From NCBI GenBank assembly GCA_009785115.1, contig WQWY01000013.1, positions 1 to 64,000 on the forward strand: 64,000 nt of DNA, read 5' to 3'. The DNA is from Micrococcales bacterium. GTDB lineage: Bacteria; Actinomycetota; Actinomycetes; Actinomycetales; Cellulomonadaceae. Position numbers and translations under genes: made by a program. The notes beneath the pieces were generated by a model. It worked only from the letters and a program-made list of their open reading frames with translations. It searched no databases and was not told where the DNA came from. Positions 34,937 to 43,183 of the stretch are shown here, in pieces; position 1 is the first letter of the stretch; every line of letters begins with the position of its first letter.

Positions 34937-35944
34937 ATGGTGAGCACGGGTGTGCGCGCTCGACGGTGGCAGTCGGGGAAGGTCGTCGCTGAAGGGTCCG
35001 ACCTCACCGGGATGGCCGACCATCTCACCGACCCCGACCAGATGATCTGGGTCGACCTGGTCGACCCTGACCATCGTCTGCTGACAAGTCTCGCCGACGA
35101 GATCGGCCTCGCCGCCCAGGCGGTCGAGGACGTGGTCGAGACGAGGGAACGGCCCAAGGCCACGCGCAGCCCCGGTCAGCTGCTGTTCGTGGTGTACGCG
35201 ACGTGCCTGGAGCCGGACGCGACGGTGGCCAGCGTGTCCAGGTTCCGGATGACCAAGATCTCCGCGTTCTTGCTGCCCCGTGGGCTCATCACGGTGCGTA
35301 CCTCAGACATGTTCGACATGGACGAGGTCGTACGCCGTTGGGACGCGGACCCCGAGCTGCTGGTCGCCGGGCCGGCGGCGTTGCTGCACGGTCTGCTGGA
35401 CACGGTGGTCGACGGGCACTTCGACACGGTGCAACAGCTGGACGACGCCATCGAAGAGCTCGAGGACGGGCTGTTCGACGGCGAGCCGTTGTCGCAGGAG
35501 ACCCAGAAGAAGTCGTTCCGGGTCCGCAAGGAGCTGGTCGAGCTGCGCAGGGTGGTGCTGCCGATGCGCGAGGTGGTCGGCGCGGTGCAGCGTCACCGTG
35601 AGGAGTGGCGGCAGCCCGGCACGGAAGAGCTCGACGCCTGGTTCGCCGACCTGTACGACCACGTGCTGCGGGTCACCGAGTGGACCGAGTCGCTGCGCGA
35701 CATGGTGACCACGGTGTTCGAGACGAACCTGGCCCTGGCTGACGCCCGCCTGAACACCATCATGAAGAAGCTCACCGGCTGGGCGGCGATCGTCGCCGTC
35801 CCCACGGCGATCACCGGCTGGTTCGGCCAGAACGTCCCCTACCCAGGCTTCAGCCAACCCCTGGGCCTGTGGCTGGCGGCGGGCACCATCCTCGGCGCGT
35901 CTTCCGGGCTGTACATCCTGTTCCGCCGCAAAGACTGGATCTGA
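34937..35944 (+). CDS. CorA-family divalent cation transporter
   Basis: 335 residues from ATG 34937. A long cytoplasmic domain (funnel helices, VDLVDPDHRLLTSLADEIGL and DNA-like RFRMTKISAFLLP) ends in two C-terminal membrane segments (AIVAVPTAITGWFG and LWLAAGTILGASSGLYILF). The signature normally GMN reads GQN (WFGQNVPYPGF), a variant seen in CorA-like subgroups, so the ion preference (Mg, Co, Zn) should not be assumed. The longer frame from 34553 overlaps the FHA gene and is rejected. No Shine-Dalgarno is obvious. Confidence 0.9.
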   Translation: MVSTGVRARRWQSGKVVAEGSDLTGMADHLTDPDQMIWVDLVDPDHRLLTSLADEIGLAAQAVEDVVETRERPKATRSPGQLLFVVYATCLEPDATVASVSRFRMTKISAFLLPRGLITVRTSDMFDMDEVVRRWDADPELLVAGPAALLHGLLDTVVDGHFDTVQQLDDAIEELEDGLFDGEPLSQETQKKSFRVRKELVELRRVVLPMREVVGAVQRHREEWRQPGTEELDAWFADLYDHVLRVTEWTESLRDMVTTVFETNLALADARLNTIMKKLTGWAAIVAVPTAITGWFGQNVPYPGFSQPLGLWLAAGTILGASSGLYILFRRKDWI

Positions 35945-35955
35945 GAGAAGGCCCC

Positions 35956-36071
35956 AGGGCGTGTCTCACGACCCCGCACGGGCTGCGGGGCCCCGGCACG
36001 CACGCTGGCTGCGTTGTCGTCGCACGCGCCGGACACCCCTCGCTCACGCACGGGGTCACGAGACACGCCCT
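35956..36071 (+). mobile_element. MITE-like element with 21-bp terminal inverted repeats
   Basis: A 116-bp segment is bounded by 21-bp inverted repeats (35956-35976 and 36051-36071, outer 12 bases agggcgtgtctc identical, two mismatches further in). It contains no ORF and is GC-rich with internal self-complementarity. Such ends are typical of insertion-sequence termini; no transposase is present here, so it would depend on one elsewhere. It lies between corA and the ABC-F gene. No clear target duplication was seen. An alternative is a large terminator-like structure. Confidence 0.6.
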
Positions 36072-36123
36072 AGACTGTGGCGGTTCGTGCGGCGGTGGCC
36101 GCGCACCGTCCCCGGAGGAACCT

Positions 36124-37722
36124 GTGATCGTCGCTGCCGACGTCGAGCTGCGCGTGGGCGCACGTCAGCTGTTGGCACCGACCTCGTTCCAGGTGAACCG
36201 TGGGGACAAGATCGGGCTGGTCGGGCGCAACGGCGCTGGCAAGACGACCCTGACCCGAGCCCTGGCCGGGCAGTCGCAGCCCACCGGCGGGACGATCACC
36301 GCGACCGGGCCGGTGGGGTACCTCCCGCAGGACGCACGCGCGACGGACCTGAGCACCCTCGTGCGTGACCGCATCTTGTCCGCACGCGGGCTGGACGAGG
36401 TGACCACGGCGATGCGCAAGGCCGAGGGCGCCATGGCCAGCGCCGTCGACGCGACCCGTGAGAAGGCCATGGAACGCTACACGCGCCTAGAGGCTCGTTT
36501 TCTCGCCGCCGGGGGATACGCGGCGGAGTCAGAGGCGCACCGCATCGCGGCGAACCTGGGCCTGCCCGACCGGGTGCTCGCCCAGACCCTCGACACCCTG
36601 TCGGGTGGCCAGCGCCGTCGCGTCGAGCTGGCCCGCATCCTGTTCTCCGAGACTGACACCCTGCTGCTGGACGAGCCGACCAACCACCTGGACGCCGACT
36701 CGGTGGTCTGGCTCCGCGACTGGTTGCGCTCCTACTCCGGGGGCCTGGTCGTCATCAGCCACGACGTCGAGCTGCTGCGGGCCTGCGTCACCAAGGTGTT
36801 CCACCTGGACGCCAACCGGGCGGTCATCGACCAGTACAACCTCGGCTGGGACGCCTACCTCCAGGCCCGTGAGACCGACGAGCGTCGCCGCCGCCGCGAG
36901 CGAGCCAACGCGGAGAAGAAGGCGGCGGTGCTGCTCGCCCAGGCCGACAAGATGCGGGCCAAGGCCACCAAGGCGGTAGCCGCGCAGAACATGGCCAAGC
37001 GGGCCGAGCGGATGCTGTCCGGCCTGGAGTCGACGCGGGTCGCCGACAAGGTGGCGCACCTGCGGTTCCCCGACCCGGCCCCGTGCGGCAAGACGCCGCT
37101 GACCGCTACGGGCCTGTCGAAGTCCTACGGCTCGACGGAGGTCTTCACCGACGTGGACCTCGCCATCGACCGGGGCTCCAAGGTCGTCGTGCTCGGCCTC
37201 AACGGTGCTGGGAAGACGACGCTGCTGCGGCTGCTGGCCGGGGTGGACGCGGCCGACACCGGCGAGGTGCTGCCCGGGCACGGGCTCAAGCTCGGCTACT
37301 ACGCCCAGGAGCACGAGACCCTGGACATGGACAGGACCGTGGTGGAGAACCTGCGCAGCGCGGCCCCCGACCTGACCGACACCCAGGTGCGCTCGGTGCT
37401 CGGCTCCTTCCTCTTCTCCGGCGACGACGCCGACAAGCCCGCGAACGTGCTGTCCGGCGGGGAGAAGACGCGCCTCGCGCTCGCTACCCTCGTCGTCTCA
37501 GCAGCCAACGTGCTGCTCCTGGACGAGCCTACGAACAACCTCGACCCCGCCAGCCGAGAAGAGATCTTGGCCGCCCTGCGCGGCTACACCGGCGCGGTCG
37601 TCCTGGTCAGCCACGACGAGGGCGCGGTCGCCGCCCTCGACCCCGAACGAGTGCTCCTGCTCCCCGACGGCGCCGAAGACCTCTGGAGCACCGACTACCT
37701 CGACCTCGTCGCCCTGGCCTGA
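36124..37722 (+). CDS. ABC-F ATP-binding cassette protein
   Basis: 532 residues from GTG with GGAGGAA just upstream. Two ABC domains in one chain without membrane segments: GRNGAGKTTLTRAL with LSGGQRRRVELAR and LLLDEPTNHLD, then GLNGAGKTTLLRLLAG with LSGGEKTRLALATL and LLLDEPTNNLD. Between them is an Arg/Lys-rich linker helix (RRRRERANAEKKAAVLLAQA), the part that reaches into the ribosome in ABC-F factors. Likely acts on translation (EttA/Uup-like) or, less likely, gives antibiotic protection; the linker is not long enough to decide. The MITE-like element sits in its upstream region. Confidence 0.93.
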   Translation: MIVAADVELRVGARQLLAPTSFQVNRGDKIGLVGRNGAGKTTLTRALAGQSQPTGGTITATGPVGYLPQDARATDLSTLVRDRILSARGLDEVTTAMRKAEGAMASAVDATREKAMERYTRLEARFLAAGGYAAESEAHRIAANLGLPDRVLAQTLDTLSGGQRRRVELARILFSETDTLLLDEPTNHLDADSVVWLRDWLRSYSGGLVVISHDVELLRACVTKVFHLDANRAVIDQYNLGWDAYLQARETDERRRRRERANAEKKAAVLLAQADKMRAKATKAVAAQNMAKRAERMLSGLESTRVADKVAHLRFPDPAPCGKTPLTATGLSKSYGSTEVFTDVDLAIDRGSKVVVLGLNGAGKTTLLRLLAGVDAADTGEVLPGHGLKLGYYAQEHETLDMDRTVVENLRSAAPDLTDTQVRSVLGSFLFSGDDADKPANVLSGGEKTRLALATLVVSAANVLLLDEPTNNLDPASREEILAALRGYTGAVVLVSHDEGAVAALDPERVLLLPDGAEDLWSTDYLDLVALA

Positions 37723-37768
37723 GAGCCGCCCCGTACGAGGGCGTGGGCGGTAGCGCGGGGGCTCGTGC

Positions 37769-38011
37769 TCAGGCGGTGGCGCGCTGGGTGGTGAGGAGGG
37801 AGTTGACCTCGACCACGGAGCGCAGGAAGTCGCGCACCGTGAGGAACTGGGAGAGGTGGTCGACGTGCTCGCCGCAGGAGAGCCAGACTTTGCGGCGGTC
37901 CGGGGTGTGGAGACGGGGGTTGTTCCACAGGAGGGCCCACGTGGCCTCGCCTGTGCACCTGCGGGCGCTGCAGACCAGGTCTCCTAGGACGTCCGGTACC
38001 GGTTCGCTCAC
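37769..38011 (-). CDS. Small Cys-containing conserved actinobacterial protein
   Basis: 80 residues if started at the GTG near 38011 (a TTG start at 38164 would add a Pro/Arg/Gly-rich leader that looks non-coding). Core: LVCSARRCTGEATWALLWNN, HTPDRRKVWLSCGEHVDH and LSQFLTVRDFL. Two or three cysteines and a CxxH-type pair suggest a small metal-binding fold. Homologues are widespread in actinobacteria, sometimes mislabelled acetone carboxylase. It is convergent with the ABC-F gene. Function unknown. Confidence 0.7.
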   Translation of the reverse strand: MSEPVPDVLGDLVCSARRCTGEATWALLWNNPRLHTPDRRKVWLSCGEHVDHLSQFLTVRDFLRSVVEVNSLLTTQRATA

Positions 38012-38219
38012 TGGTCTGCCCTTCGCCTCGTCGCGCGAGCCGCCCGTGCCCGGGCCCACCCGTGGTGCCGGTTCGCCGTCGTCCGGCTGCCTACGGGTGA
38101 TCGTAGTCCTGCGCAAGCCGAGCGGCACGGGTGTCCACGGAGCGGGCTTGTGAACGTCCGACAAGGCTCGGCCCGGTTTTCGTGGCCGAGCCCGACCAGG
38201 GCCTGGCCAGCGGGTCGGT

Positions 38220-38225
38220 TAGCGT
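38220..38225 (+). promoter_or_regulatory. -10-like hexamer of fabG (leaderless)
   Basis: TAGCGT ends 6 bases before the GTG of fabG at 38232, identical in sequence and spacing to the box at 3648. Confidence 0.5.
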
Positions 38226-38231
38226 CGTCGG

Positions 38232-38972
38232 GTGGCTACCTCTCAGACCTCGCCCGTCCAGGCCCCGCGCTCCGTCCTGATCACCGGTGCTGGTCGTGGC
38301 ATCGGCCGCGCCATCGCCGAGCGGTTCGTCGCTGCCGGTGACCGGGTGGCCAGCCTGCAGCTGTCGAGCGACACCGAGGTGCCCGACGGCGTGCTCCGGG
38401 TGCCGGGCGACGTGCGGGACACCGCAGCGGTCGACGAGGCCTTCAAGACCGTCGAGGAGGCTCACGGGCCGGTCGACGTGCTCGTGGCCAACGCCGGGAT
38501 CACCCGCGACGGGCTGCTCATGCGGATGAGCGACGAAGACTTCGACGCGGTGCTCGACATCAACCTGACCGGCGCCTTCCGGGTGGCACGGAGGGCCAGC
38601 ACCTCGATGATCCGGCGGCGGTCGGGCCGCATCGTGATGATCTCCTCGGTGGTGGGCCTGTACGGCGGTGCGGGGCAGACGAACTACTCGTCGTCGAAGG
38701 CCGGGCTGGTGGGGCTGGCCCGCTCGATCACCCGAGAGCTGGGCGGGCGGGGGATCACCGCCAACGTCGTCGCCCCAGGGTTCATCGACACGGCGATGAC
38801 GCAGGGCCTCCCCGACGACCTCAAGGCCCGGTATCTCGCGGCCATCCCCGCGGGCCGGTGGGGCACCGCCGACGAGATCGCCCAGGCGGTCGAGTTCCTC
38901 GCCTCGCCCGCCGCCGCCTACATCAGCGGTGCTGTGCTGCCGGTCGACGGCGGCCTCGGCATGGGCCACTGA
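38232..38972 (+). CDS. fabG: 3-oxoacyl-ACP reductase (FabG/MabA type)
   Basis: 246 residues. Short-chain dehydrogenase with VLITGAGRGIGRAIAERF, VANAGITRDG, catalytic Ser in MISSVVGLYG and YxxxK in NYSSSKAGLVG, and C-terminal VDGGLGMGH. Reduces 3-oxoacyl-ACP with NADPH in type II fatty acid synthesis. It is followed 55 bases later by an enoyl reductase, the same order as mabA-inhA in mycobacteria, which supports FabG over other SDRs. Confidence 0.92.
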   Translation: MATSQTSPVQAPRSVLITGAGRGIGRAIAERFVAAGDRVASLQLSSDTEVPDGVLRVPGDVRDTAAVDEAFKTVEEAHGPVDVLVANAGITRDGLLMRMSDEDFDAVLDINLTGAFRVARRASTSMIRRRSGRIVMISSVVGLYGGAGQTNYSSSKAGLVGLARSITRELGGRGITANVVAPGFIDTAMTQGLPDDLKARYLAAIPAGRWGTADEIAQAVEFLASPAAAYISGAVLPVDGGLGMGH

Positions 38973-39027
38973 GCCACCAGAGGACAAGAAGACCGACGAC
39001 ACCACGGACGACGAGAGAGAGACGACG

Positions 39028-39795
39028 ATGGGGCTGCTCGAGGGCAAGACGCTGCTGGTGACGGGGGTGCTCACCGACGCGTCGATCGCGTTCCACACGG
39101 CGAGGCTGGCCCAGCAGGAAGGGGCCAGCGTGGTGCTGACCTCCTTCGGCCGTCAGCACCGGCTCACCGAGGTGGTGGCCCGACGTCTGCCCACCACCGC
39201 GCCGGTGGTGCGCCTGGACGTGACCGACGAGGAGGACCTGGCGACGCTGGCCGAGCGTGTCGGTGAGCACACCGACCGGCTGGACGCTGTGGTGCACTCG
39301 ATCGGGTTCGCCCCGCAGAGGGTCATGGGTGGGAACTTCCTGGCCGGTGAGTGGCCCGACGTGGCGATCGCGGTCCAGACCTCCGCGTTCTCGCTGAAGT
39401 CGCTGGCGGTGGCGGTCAAGCCGCTCATGGGTGCCGGTTCGGCGGTGGTCGGCCTGACCTTCGACGCCCGCTACGCCTGGCCGGTCTACGACTGGATGGG
39501 TGTGGCGAAGGCGGCCTTCGAGTCCACGGCTCGCTACCTGGCTCGCGACCTGGGCCCCGAGGGGGTCCGTGTGAACCTGGTCTCGGCGGGGCCGGTGCGC
39601 ACCACGGCCGCGAAGTCCATCCCTGGCTTCGAGCAGATGGAGAGCGCCTGGTCAGACCGGGCACCGCTGGGCTGGGACGTGTCCGACCCGGAACCCACCG
39701 CCCGCGCTGTGGTCGCCCTGTGCTCCGACTGGTTCCCCGCCACGACCGGCGAGATCGTCCACGTCGACGGCGGCGTGCACGCGATGGGGCAGTAG
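39028..39795 (+). CDS. fabI: Enoyl-ACP reductase (FabI/InhA type)
   Basis: 255 residues from ATG 39028. Divergent SDR with LVTGVLTDASIAFHTARLAQ, LDAVVHSIGFAPQ and the Y-x6-K motif in VYDWMGVAKAAFES, closing EIVHVDGGVHAMG, all as in InhA. Catalyses the final reduction of each fatty-acid elongation cycle with NADH and is the target class of isoniazid-type inhibitors. The longer frame from 38929 overlaps fabG and is rejected. Confidence 0.95.
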   Translation: MGLLEGKTLLVTGVLTDASIAFHTARLAQQEGASVVLTSFGRQHRLTEVVARRLPTTAPVVRLDVTDEEDLATLAERVGEHTDRLDAVVHSIGFAPQRVMGGNFLAGEWPDVAIAVQTSAFSLKSLAVAVKPLMGAGSAVVGLTFDARYAWPVYDWMGVAKAAFESTARYLARDLGPEGVRVNLVSAGPVRTTAAKSIPGFEQMESAWSDRAPLGWDVSDPEPTARAVVALCSDWFPATTGEIVHVDGGVHAMGQ

Positions 39796-39872
39796 CGCTT
39801 CTTCGAGGAGTCTCCGCTGCCTAGGGCGTCCCGCGTCGAGAGGTGGGTGCGACGGGTGCGACCATAGGCACC

Positions 39873-40391
39873 GTGAGCCACACCCGACGACTGGTCCTGC
39901 TGCGTCACGCCAAGGCCGAGCAGGCCGGACGGACCGACCACGAGCGCCCCCTGGCCCTGGCCGGCCGCCGCCAGGCGACGGCCGTCGGCACCGCCATGCG
40001 CGCCGAGGGCGTGATACCTGACGTGGTGCTGTGCTCCTCGGCGCTGCGCACCCGTCAGACGTGGGACCTGGTGTGCTGCGCCCTCGGCCCGAACCCTGAC
40101 GGCGTCGTCTATGTGCGCGACGAGCTCTACGACGCCGGACCGCGCGACGTCCTGGACCTGCTGGCAGGTGCGGGGGAGGCCCGCACCGTGCTGGTCGTCG
40201 GCCACGAGCCCACGATGTCGAGCCTCGCCGTGCTGCTGGCCGGGCCCGACTCCTCACCCGAGGTGGTCGACCGGGTGAGTCGCGGTGTGCCGACCGCGAG
40301 CTGGAGCCTCCTGGAGCTCGACGCTCCGTGGGATGCGGTGGCCGCGGGTGGTGCTCGTCTGCGAGGCTTGAGGGTGCCCGCACGAGACTGA
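39873..40391 (+). CDS. SixA-type histidine phosphatase
   Basis: 172 residues from GTG 39873 (an in-frame GTG at 39843 would add 10 residues). Phosphohistidine phosphatase fold: LVLLRHAKAEQAG (RHG-like motif with catalytic His), SSALRTRQTW and VVGHEPTMSSLAVLLA. SixA removes phosphate from histidine phosphotransfer domains in E. coli; in actinobacteria the substrate is unknown. It stands between fabI and the DUF1015 gene. Confidence 0.88.
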   Translation: MSHTRRLVLLRHAKAEQAGRTDHERPLALAGRRQATAVGTAMRAEGVIPDVVLCSSALRTRQTWDLVCCALGPNPDGVVYVRDELYDAGPRDVLDLLAGAGEARTVLVVGHEPTMSSLAVLLAGPDSSPEVVDRVSRGVPTASWSLLELDAPWDAVAAGGARLRGLRVPARD

Positions 40392-40435
40392 GCGGTGCGC
40401 CGGGCACGACGTGACGACACCCGAGGAGACCGACG

Positions 40436-41761
40436 ATGACGACTCTGCGACCGTTCCGGGCTGTCCGGCCTGTCGACAACGCCGCGGCCGCACGGGTGGC
40501 CGCGCTGCCCTACGACGTCATGAGCTCAGCCGAGGCACGTGAGGCGGTCGTGGGCAACCCCGACTCGTTCTTGCACGTGGACAAGGCGGAGATCGACCTG
40601 GACCCGTCGGTCGACCTGTACGACGACGCGGTGTATGCCAAGGCGAAGGAGAACCTGGCCGCCCTGCTCGAGCGCGGGGTGCTGATGCACGACGACCGGA
40701 GCGCCTGCTTCTACCTGTACCGCCAGACCATGGGCGGGCGCTCCCAGACAGGTGTGGTCGGGTGCGCCTCGGTGGACGACTACCTGGACGACCGCATCAA
40801 GAAGCACGAGCTGACCAGGGCGGACAAGGAGGCGGACCGCATCCGCCACGTGGACACCCTCGACGCCAACACCGGCCCGATCTTCCTGGCCCACCGTCCC
40901 CACCACGGGCTGGCCGCCCTGATCTCCGGCTGGACCTCCAGCCGCGCGCCGATCTACGACTTCATGGCTGACGCGGAGTTCCTCGCTCCGCTCGTCAACA
41001 CCGCTCAATCGGCTCGGACGAACGAGCAAGACTCGCTCTCCTCGCCTCAATCGGGTGTGCACCACGAGGTGTGGAAGGTGTGCGACGTCGCGACGAACCT
41101 CCAGATCGCCGCCACGTTCGCGGACATGGCGGCCCTGTACATCGCCGATGGGCACCACCGGTGCGCCTCGGCGGTCAAGGTCGCCCAGCTGCGCCGTGCC
41201 GAGAACCCGGGGTACTCCGGCGACGAGGAGTTCAACTACTTCCTCGCGGTCGTCTTCCCTGAGGACCAGCTGCGCATCATGGACTACAACCGGGTCGTCG
41301 CAGACCGGGCTGGTCGCACCCCTGACGAGCTGCTGTCGGTCTTGGCCGAGGTGGTCACGGTGGGGGAGCCCCAGGACGCGCCGTACCGACCCACGGGCAA
41401 GCACGAGTTCGGGATGTACCTGGCCGGGTCGTGGTACCCGTTGCGTGCCCGGCCTGAGCTGATCGACGGGTCCGACCCGGTGGCGTCCCTGGACGCGGCC
41501 TGGTTGCAGACGAACGTCCTCGCCCCGCTGCTCGGGATCGAAGACCCCAGGGCCGATCAGCGGATCGACTTCGTCGGGGGAATCCGAGGCCTGGACGAGC
41601 TGGCTCGCCGTGCCGGGAGCGACGGTGTGGCCTTCGCGCTGCACCCGGTTGTCATGGGCGACCTGTTCGCCGTCGCCGACGCGGGCCAGATCATGCCGCC
41701 GAAGAGCACCTGGTTCGAGCCCAAGCTGCTGTCAGGGCTGTTCGTCCACGAGCTGGGCTGA
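40436..41761 (+). CDS. DUF1015-family protein
   Basis: 441 residues from ATG. Typical family features: LRPFRAVRPVDNAAAARVAA, LPYDVMSSAEA, KKHELTRADKEADRIRH, ADGHHR-type motif (YIADGHHRCASA) and VMGDLFAVADAGQIMPPKST. The family is often found near serine-biosynthesis genes and has been proposed to act on phosphorylated compounds, but no activity is established that I can rely on. Polar insert around SARTNEQDSLSSPQSG is probably a surface loop. Confidence 0.88.
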   Translation: MTTLRPFRAVRPVDNAAAARVAALPYDVMSSAEAREAVVGNPDSFLHVDKAEIDLDPSVDLYDDAVYAKAKENLAALLERGVLMHDDRSACFYLYRQTMGGRSQTGVVGCASVDDYLDDRIKKHELTRADKEADRIRHVDTLDANTGPIFLAHRPHHGLAALISGWTSSRAPIYDFMADAEFLAPLVNTAQSARTNEQDSLSSPQSGVHHEVWKVCDVATNLQIAATFADMAALYIADGHHRCASAVKVAQLRRAENPGYSGDEEFNYFLAVVFPEDQLRIMDYNRVVADRAGRTPDELLSVLAEVVTVGEPQDAPYRPTGKHEFGMYLAGSWYPLRARPELIDGSDPVASLDAAWLQTNVLAPLLGIEDPRADQRIDFVGGIRGLDELARRAGSDGVAFALHPVVMGDLFAVADAGQIMPPKSTWFEPKLLSGLFVHELG

Positions 41762-41786
41762 TCGCCCCCAGCCGGCGAGACGTCTC

Positions 41787-41824
41787 CACGCCAGGTAGAC
41801 GGTGAGAACTGTCTACCTGGCGTG
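41787..41824. terminator. Bidirectional terminator between DUF1015 gene and glgC
   Basis: A perfect 14-bp inverted repeat, cacgccaggtagac (41787-41800) with gtctacctggcgtg (41811-41824) and a 10-base loop, lies between two convergent genes. It can serve both strands. Confidence 0.85.
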
Positions 41825-41847
41825 CACCCGAGGCTCAGGTCTGAGGG

Positions 41848-43089
41848 TCACTCGGTGATGGTGATGCCCTTGGGGACGACGGTGAGGCCCGACTCGGTGA
41901 CGGTGAAGCCTCGGGCGCGGTCGTGGTCGTGGTCCAGGCCGATGCGGCAGCGCTCGGGCACCACGACGAACTTGTCGATGATCGCCCGGTGGATCTGGGC
42001 GTAGCGCTGCACCTGGACGCCGTCGAACAGCACCGAGTCGGTGACCTGAGCCCACGAGTGCAGCCGGATGCCCGAGGAGAGGATCGAGCCGGAGACGGTG
42101 GCCCCGGAGACCACGGTGCCGGGGGAGACGATCGAGTCGGCGGCGTGCCCCAGGCGGCCCGGGCCGGCGTGCACGAACTTGGCCGGTGGCAGGCCGATGT
42201 ACCCGGTGTGCAGGGGCCAGGCGTCGTTGTAGAGGTTGAACACCGGCTCGATCGCGATGAGGTCCTGGTTGGCGTCGAAGAAGGCGTCGATGGTCCCTAC
42301 GTCGCGCCAGTAGTCCTTGTCGCGAGGCGTGGAGCCCGGCACGTCGTTGCGGATGAAGTCGTAGACCCCGGCGGTGCCGCGCGCGACGAACGCGGGCACG
42401 ATGTCGCCGCCCATGTCGTGGCGCGAGGCCGGGTCGTCGGCGTCGGCCGTGACAGCGTCGACCAGGGCGTCGGCGTCGAAGATGTAGTTGCCCATCGAGG
42501 CCAGCACCTCGTTCGGCGAGTCGGCCAGCCCCACCGGGTCAGACGGCTTCTCGCGGAACGCGGCGATCTTGGTCGGGTCGTCGGCGGCGGTCTCGATGAC
42601 CCCGAACTGGTCGGCCATGCCGATCGGCTGGCGGATGCCGGCCACGGTCAGCTCCGCACCAGAGTCGATGTGGGCCTGCATCATCTGCGAGAAGTCCATG
42701 CGGTAGACGTGGTCGGCACCGACTACGACCACGTAGTCCGGACGCTCGTCGTTGATGATGTTCAGGCCTTGGTAGATCGCGTCGGCGCTGCCGAGGTACC
42801 AGTGCTTGCCGACCCTCTGCTGGGCCGGGACGGCCGCGACGTAGTTGCCGAGCAGCGGCGACATGCGCCACGTCTTGGACACGTGCCTGTCCAACGAGTG
42901 AGACTTGTACTGGGTGAGCACGATGACCTGGAGATACCGGGAGTTGATGACGTTCGACAGAGCGAAGTCGATCAGACGGTAGATACCCCCGAACGGCACC
43001 GCGGGCTTGGCCCGCTGGGCGGTCAGCGGCATCAGTCGCTTACCCTCGCCGCCCGCGAGGACGATGGCCAAGACGCGCGGTGTTCCCAT
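41848..43089 (-). CDS. glgC: Glucose-1-phosphate adenylyltransferase
   Basis: 413 residues. Makes ADP-glucose from glucose 1-phosphate and ATP for glycogen and related alpha-glucans. Motifs: [62 protein letters not shown], and FREKPSDP; the C-terminal left-handed beta-helix shows hexapeptide periodicity ([20 protein letters not shown]). A TAGGGT box 6 bases upstream of ATG suggests a leaderless transcript. It is divergent from glgA, as glgC/glgM (Rv1213/Rv1212c) in mycobacteria. Confidence 0.97.
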   Translation of the reverse strand: MGTPRVLAIVLAGGEGKRLMPLTAQRAKPAVPFGGIYRLIDFALSNVINSRYLQVIVLTQYKSHSLDRHVSKTWRMSPLLGNYVAAVPAQQRVGKHWYLGSADAIYQGLNIINDERPDYVVVVGADHVYRMDFSQMMQAHIDSGAELTVAGIRQPIGMADQFGVIETAADDPTKIAAFREKPSDPVGLADSPNEVLASMGNYIFDADALVDAVTADADDPASRHDMGGDIVPAFVARGTAGVYDFIRNDVPGSTPRDKDYWRDVGTIDAFFDANQDLIAIEPVFNLYNDAWPLHTGYIGLPPAKFVHAGPGRLGHAADSIVSPGTVVSGATVSGSILSSGIRLHSWAQVTDSVLFDGVQVQRYAQIHRAIIDKFVVVPERCRIGLDHDHDRARGFTVTESGLTVVPKGITITE

Positions 43090-43095
43090 GCTCTG

Positions 43096-43101
43096 ACCCT
43101 A
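43096..43101 (-). promoter_or_regulatory. glgC -10-like hexamer (leaderless)
   Basis: On the minus strand TAGGGT is followed by 6 bases and the glgC ATG. No Shine-Dalgarno precedes the gene. Confidence 0.5.
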
Positions 43102-43147
43102 GTCCGACCAGCCCGTGGTGCGCATGGGACTCGACGGGGTTCCGCGC

Positions 43148-43153
43148 TAACGT
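43148..43153 (+). promoter_or_regulatory. glgA -10-like hexamer
   Basis: TAACGT lies about 30 bases before GTG 43184, leaving a short leader with GGAGG (43174-43178). The divergent glgC box is only ~46 bases away, so the two promoters may share control. Confidence 0.45.
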
Positions 43154-43183
43154 GGGCGAACACCCCGTCCCGCGGAGGCCGAA

